A DNA stretch of 7,963 bases from the NCBI GenBank assembly GCA_900553415.1, contig USDH01000063.1, forward strand, positions 1-7,963, in the 5' to 3' direction. Position 1 is the stretch's first letter. Every line of letters begins with the position of its first letter. Made by a program: the position numbers and the translations under genes. The notes below the pieces were generated by a model, which did no database searches, was not told where the DNA came from, and was given only the letters and a program-made list of their open reading frames with translations. Shown here in pieces: positions 6,255-7,963 of the stretch. The stretch is from an uncultured Collinsella sp. Its GTDB lineage: Bacteria > Actinomycetota > Coriobacteriia > Coriobacteriales > Coriobacteriaceae.

Positions 6255-6283
6255 AAAACCGCTCCATACGGGGCGGTTTTTTT
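6255..6283 (+). terminator. Intrinsic terminator after the methyltransferase gene
   Basis: An 11-bp stem with one G-U pair (AAAACCGCTCC at 6255-6265 with GGGGCGGTTTT at 6270-6280) closes the loop ATAC and runs into seven Ts (6277-6283). It starts 6 bases after the stop codon and ends the regulator-methyltransferase unit. Confidence 0.93.
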
Positions 6284-6350
6284 ATTGCCTGCATGTCCTT
6301 GGCAGCATTTGCCCAAATGGTGAATGCTGGTGCCGGCAGGTTGCCGAGTG

Positions 6351-6381
6351 CATGTTGCGGGTATACCCCATGCGTAACATG
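6351..6381 (+). promoter_or_regulatory. Nested palindromes in the leader of the phosphohexomutase gene
   Basis: An outer inverted repeat (CATGTTGCG at 6351-6359 with CGTAACATG at 6373-6381, one G-T pair) surrounds a perfect 10-bp palindrome GGGTATACCC at 6359-6368. The region precedes the GTG start by 27 bases. TATACC at 6362-6367 and TTGCCG at 6341-6346 could be weak -10 and -35 elements, but the 15-base spacing is short. The rest of 6284-6392 holds only a 7-bp inverted repeat (CAGCATT 6303-6309 with AATGCTG 6323-6329) and no gene that I can see. Confidence 0.35.
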
Positions 6382-6393
6382 ATCCAAACACTG

Positions 6394-6400
6394 TGAGGTG
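6394..6400 (+). promoter_or_regulatory. Ribosome binding site deciding the GTG start at 6408
   Basis: TGAGGTG at 6394-6400 puts its GAGG core 9 bases before the GTG at 6408. The upstream in-frame GTG at 6393 overlaps this site and has no ribosome site of its own. Confidence 0.6.
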
Positions 6401-6407
6401 TCTGCGC

Positions 6408-7808
6408 GTGTGCGCGATAATTCATTTTGGAACTGACGGTTGGCGCGCTCGCGTCGATGAGGACTTCACTGCCGATAACGTTGCCCGTATCGCCGATGCC
6501 GTCGGCGAGTTGTGGCAAAAGACCAATCCGGGCAAAACGGTATATATAGGGTTCGACACCCGGCCCCTGGCGCGCGAGTTCGCTGAGCTTGCGGCGGGCG
6601 TGCTAGCAGCGCACGGGCTAGACGCCGTGCTCGCTTCGCGACCTGTTCCGACCCCTGCCCTTACGTGGGCGGCGGCTTATGACGGTGAGGCGTGCGGCGC
6701 GCTCATGGTGACGGGGTCCCATCATCCGCAGGGTTATCTGTGCCTCAAGATTCGCATGGGTGACGGCTCGACCGCCAACCAGGATGTCATCGAAGAGCTC
6801 GAAGAGACCATGGCTCCCGAGCCAATGGGGATCGAGGGGCAATATCGCACCGCGGATATCATTCCTGACTATATGCAAGCGGTGGCATCGTTTGTCGATG
6901 CCGAAGCCATCCGCGCCGCGCACTTGCGCGTGGTTGTCGACCCCATGGGCGGCGCAGCCCAGGGCTATCTAGCCGACTTGCTGCGCGAGCTTGGCGTTGA
7001 GGTGCACGAGATTCACGCCGGGCAGGCGTCTGATCAAGAAGATATCTGCCCCGACCCCGTTGAGCCTTGGGTGGACACTTGCGAGCGCATGGTTATCGAG
7101 GACGGAGCTTGCGCTGGCCTGGTGACCGACGGCGACGCCGACCGTATCGGCGCGGTTGACGAGCGCGGCAGATATATACATCCGCATCAGATCATGGCGC
7201 TCGTTTTAGGCGACTTGGTTCAATTTCGTAATTTGGAGGGGCGCGTCGTCGTCAATCTTTCATGCTCGACGCTCGTGCGTCGCATTGCCGAGGCGCTTGG
7301 CTGCCGCGTGACCGTCAAACCAGTCGGTTTCAAATATATAGCGGCGGAGATGAAGAAGGGCGGCGTCCTCATGGGCGGCGAAGAAGCCGGTGGTATCGGC
7401 ATCGCCGCGCATATGCCCGAGCGCGATGGAATCCTCGCCTGTCTGATTCTGTGTGAGCTTATGGCAAAGACGGACGCGCCTTTGGGCGTTCTGGTCGACC
7501 AACTCGAGGACAGTTTTGGTAAGACGAGTTACGGTCGACGCGATTTGCGCCTTGAGGCCGAAGATGCCGAAACGTTACGAACCCTGCTGCCGGGCGTAAA
7601 CCCCAAGTCGATTTGTGGCAAGGTGCCGCAAAACGTTAGTCATATGGACGGCTTGCGTCTGTCATTCGAGGATGATACGTGGCTGCTGGTCCGTCCTAGC
7701 GGGACCGAACCAGTGGTGCGCGTCTACGCCGAGGGGTTCTCGGTGGAAGAACGTGATGAGTTGCTCGATGCTGGCTGTGCTTTAGCTAGGGGGACGTATC
7801 CGCTTTAA
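6408..7808 (+). CDS. Phosphoglucomutase/phosphomannomutase family protein (alpha-D-phosphohexomutase)
   Basis: These cytoplasmic enzymes interconvert hexose 1- and 6-phosphates through a phosphoserine and supply sugar nucleotides for wall and capsule. The 466-residue product starts with H-F-G-T-D-G-W-R-A, typical of the phosphoglucomutase-like COG1109 group. The four loops are present: phosphoserine loop T-G-S-H-H-P at 102-107 (Ser104), metal loop D-G-D-A-D-R at 241-246, sugar loop G-E-E-A-G-G at 324-329, and phosphate loop R-P-S-G-T-E-P at 429-435. V-G-F-K-Y-I and P-E-R-D-G-I-L are further family signatures. The serine loop has His where Asn is usual, and the sugar loop has Ala where Ser is usual. 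Either may alter rate or substrate. I chose GTG 6408 from its ribosome site; GTG 6393 would add five residues. It is bounded upstream by a terminator, so it is probably its own unit. Whether glucose, mannose or glucosamine phosphate is used is undetermined. Confidence 0.92.
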   Translation: MCAIIHFGTDGWRARVDEDFTADNVARIADAVGELWQKTNPGKTVYIGFDTRPLAREFAELAAGVLAAHGLDAVLASRPVPTPALTWAAAYDGEACGALMVTGSHHPQGYLCLKIRMGDGSTANQDVIEELEETMAPEPMGIEGQYRTADIIPDYMQAVASFVDAEAIRAAHLRVVVDPMGGAAQGYLADLLRELGVEVHEIHAGQASDQEDICPDPVEPWVDTCERMVIEDGACAGLVTDGDADRIGAVDERGRYIHPHQIMALVLGDLVQFRNLEGRVVVNLSCSTLVRRIAEALGCRVTVKPVGFKYIAAEMKKGGVLMGGEEAGGIGIAAHMPERDGILACLILCELMAKTDAPLGVLVDQLEDSFGKTSYGRRDLRLEAEDAETLRTLLPGVNPKSICGKVPQNVSHMDGLRLSFEDDTWLLVRPSGTEPVVRVYAEGFSVEERDELLDAGCALARGTYPL

Positions 7809-7897
7809 CCATGAGACTGCCTCATATAAAGAGATGCTCGGCGAGCGGTAGTTAACGGCTGGCAAACGTTAGTCGGATCCAAAATTGTGTAGGAAAT
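7809..7897. other. Intergenic region after the phosphohexomutase gene
   Basis: A small 5-bp hairpin (ATGAG 7811-7815 with CTCAT 7821-7825) has no T run, so no intrinsic terminator is evident. TATAAA at 7825-7830 could be a -10 element but lacks a convincing -35. TGTGTA occurs twice, at 7886-7891 and 7897-7902, one DNA turn (11 bases) apart, just before and over the probable start of the next gene. Confidence 0.3.
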
Positions 7898-7963
7898 GTG
7901 TACGCCCAGATTCCCGCCCCCGGCGCCCCTCCGGTCTGGCAATATATCTCCTTGCCGCGCGGC
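7898..7963 (+). CDS. Probable start of an unidentified gene (partial, runs off the right edge)
   Basis: From a GTG at 7898 the frame stays open to the edge for 22 codons, reading M-Y-A-Q-I-P-A-P-G-A-P-P-V-W-Q-Y-I-S-L-P-R-G. Nearly every third base is G or C, the codon pattern of the certain genes in this window, which argues for real coding. AGGA at 7891-7894 is close to the GTG (3 bases), an imperfect ribosome site, so a different start is possible; the frame is open back to a TAA at 7853. I do not recognise the N-terminus. The Pro/Ala-rich opening is not diagnostic, and no function is proposed. Confidence 0.45.
   Translation, partial: MYAQIPAPGAPPVWQYISLPRG

Noticed and set aside
6284..6392. 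Possible riboswitch or small RNA between the methyltransferase terminator and the phosphohexomutase gene
   Set aside because: Only short inverted repeats are present; no known riboswitch core or terminator-antiterminator pair could be recognised.
7805..7942. A 45-codon minus-strand open frame with a good AAGGAG site before a TTG
   Set aside because: It uses many codons rare in this window (AGG, ACA, TTA, CGA), resembles nothing I know, and competes with a plus-strand frame whose third positions look coding.

Overview
The window looks like chromosomal core DNA from a GC-rich, Gram-positive actinobacterium. The gene order atpD-atpC-murA-LCP protein, strong third-position G/C bias, TTG and GTG starts and the gut-anaerobe gene content suggest a Coriobacteriia member such as Collinsella. 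That placement is inference from pattern; no search was possible. No mobile element, tRNA, rRNA, CRISPR array or prophage gene was seen.

Left part (1-3303, all + strand): the 3' end of atpD and the complete atpC close an F1Fo ATP synthase operon, which ends at a strong hairpin with a short T run. MurA (first committed step of peptidoglycan synthesis, TTG start) begins only 13 bases after that T run. It is followed after 12 bases by a membrane-anchored LytR-CpsA-Psr (LCP) protein, the type that attaches glycopolymers to the wall. The two form a cell-wall pair. A T-less perfect hairpin and then a canonical terminator follow the LCP gene.

Middle (3490-6283): pepT (tripeptidase) runs on the minus strand with its own terminator, so it converges on the LCP gene. 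On its other side it diverges from a small DtxR/MntR-type metalloregulator gene. The regulator is followed after 10 bases by a zinc-type homocysteine S-methyltransferase gene and a strong terminator. A perfect 9-2-9 palindrome lies in the divergent region, between or over the likely promoters of both directions. The simplest reading is that the regulator controls itself, the methyltransferase and possibly pepT, linking metal status to two metalloenzymes of peptide and methionine metabolism. This is the most interesting unit in the window.

Right part (6284-7963): a phosphoglucomutase/phosphomannomutase family gene with two unusual signature-loop residues, preceded by a palindromic leader. At the right edge is the probable beginning of another + strand gene. 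The right half also carries a conspicuous recurrence of ATATATA in otherwise GC-rich DNA.
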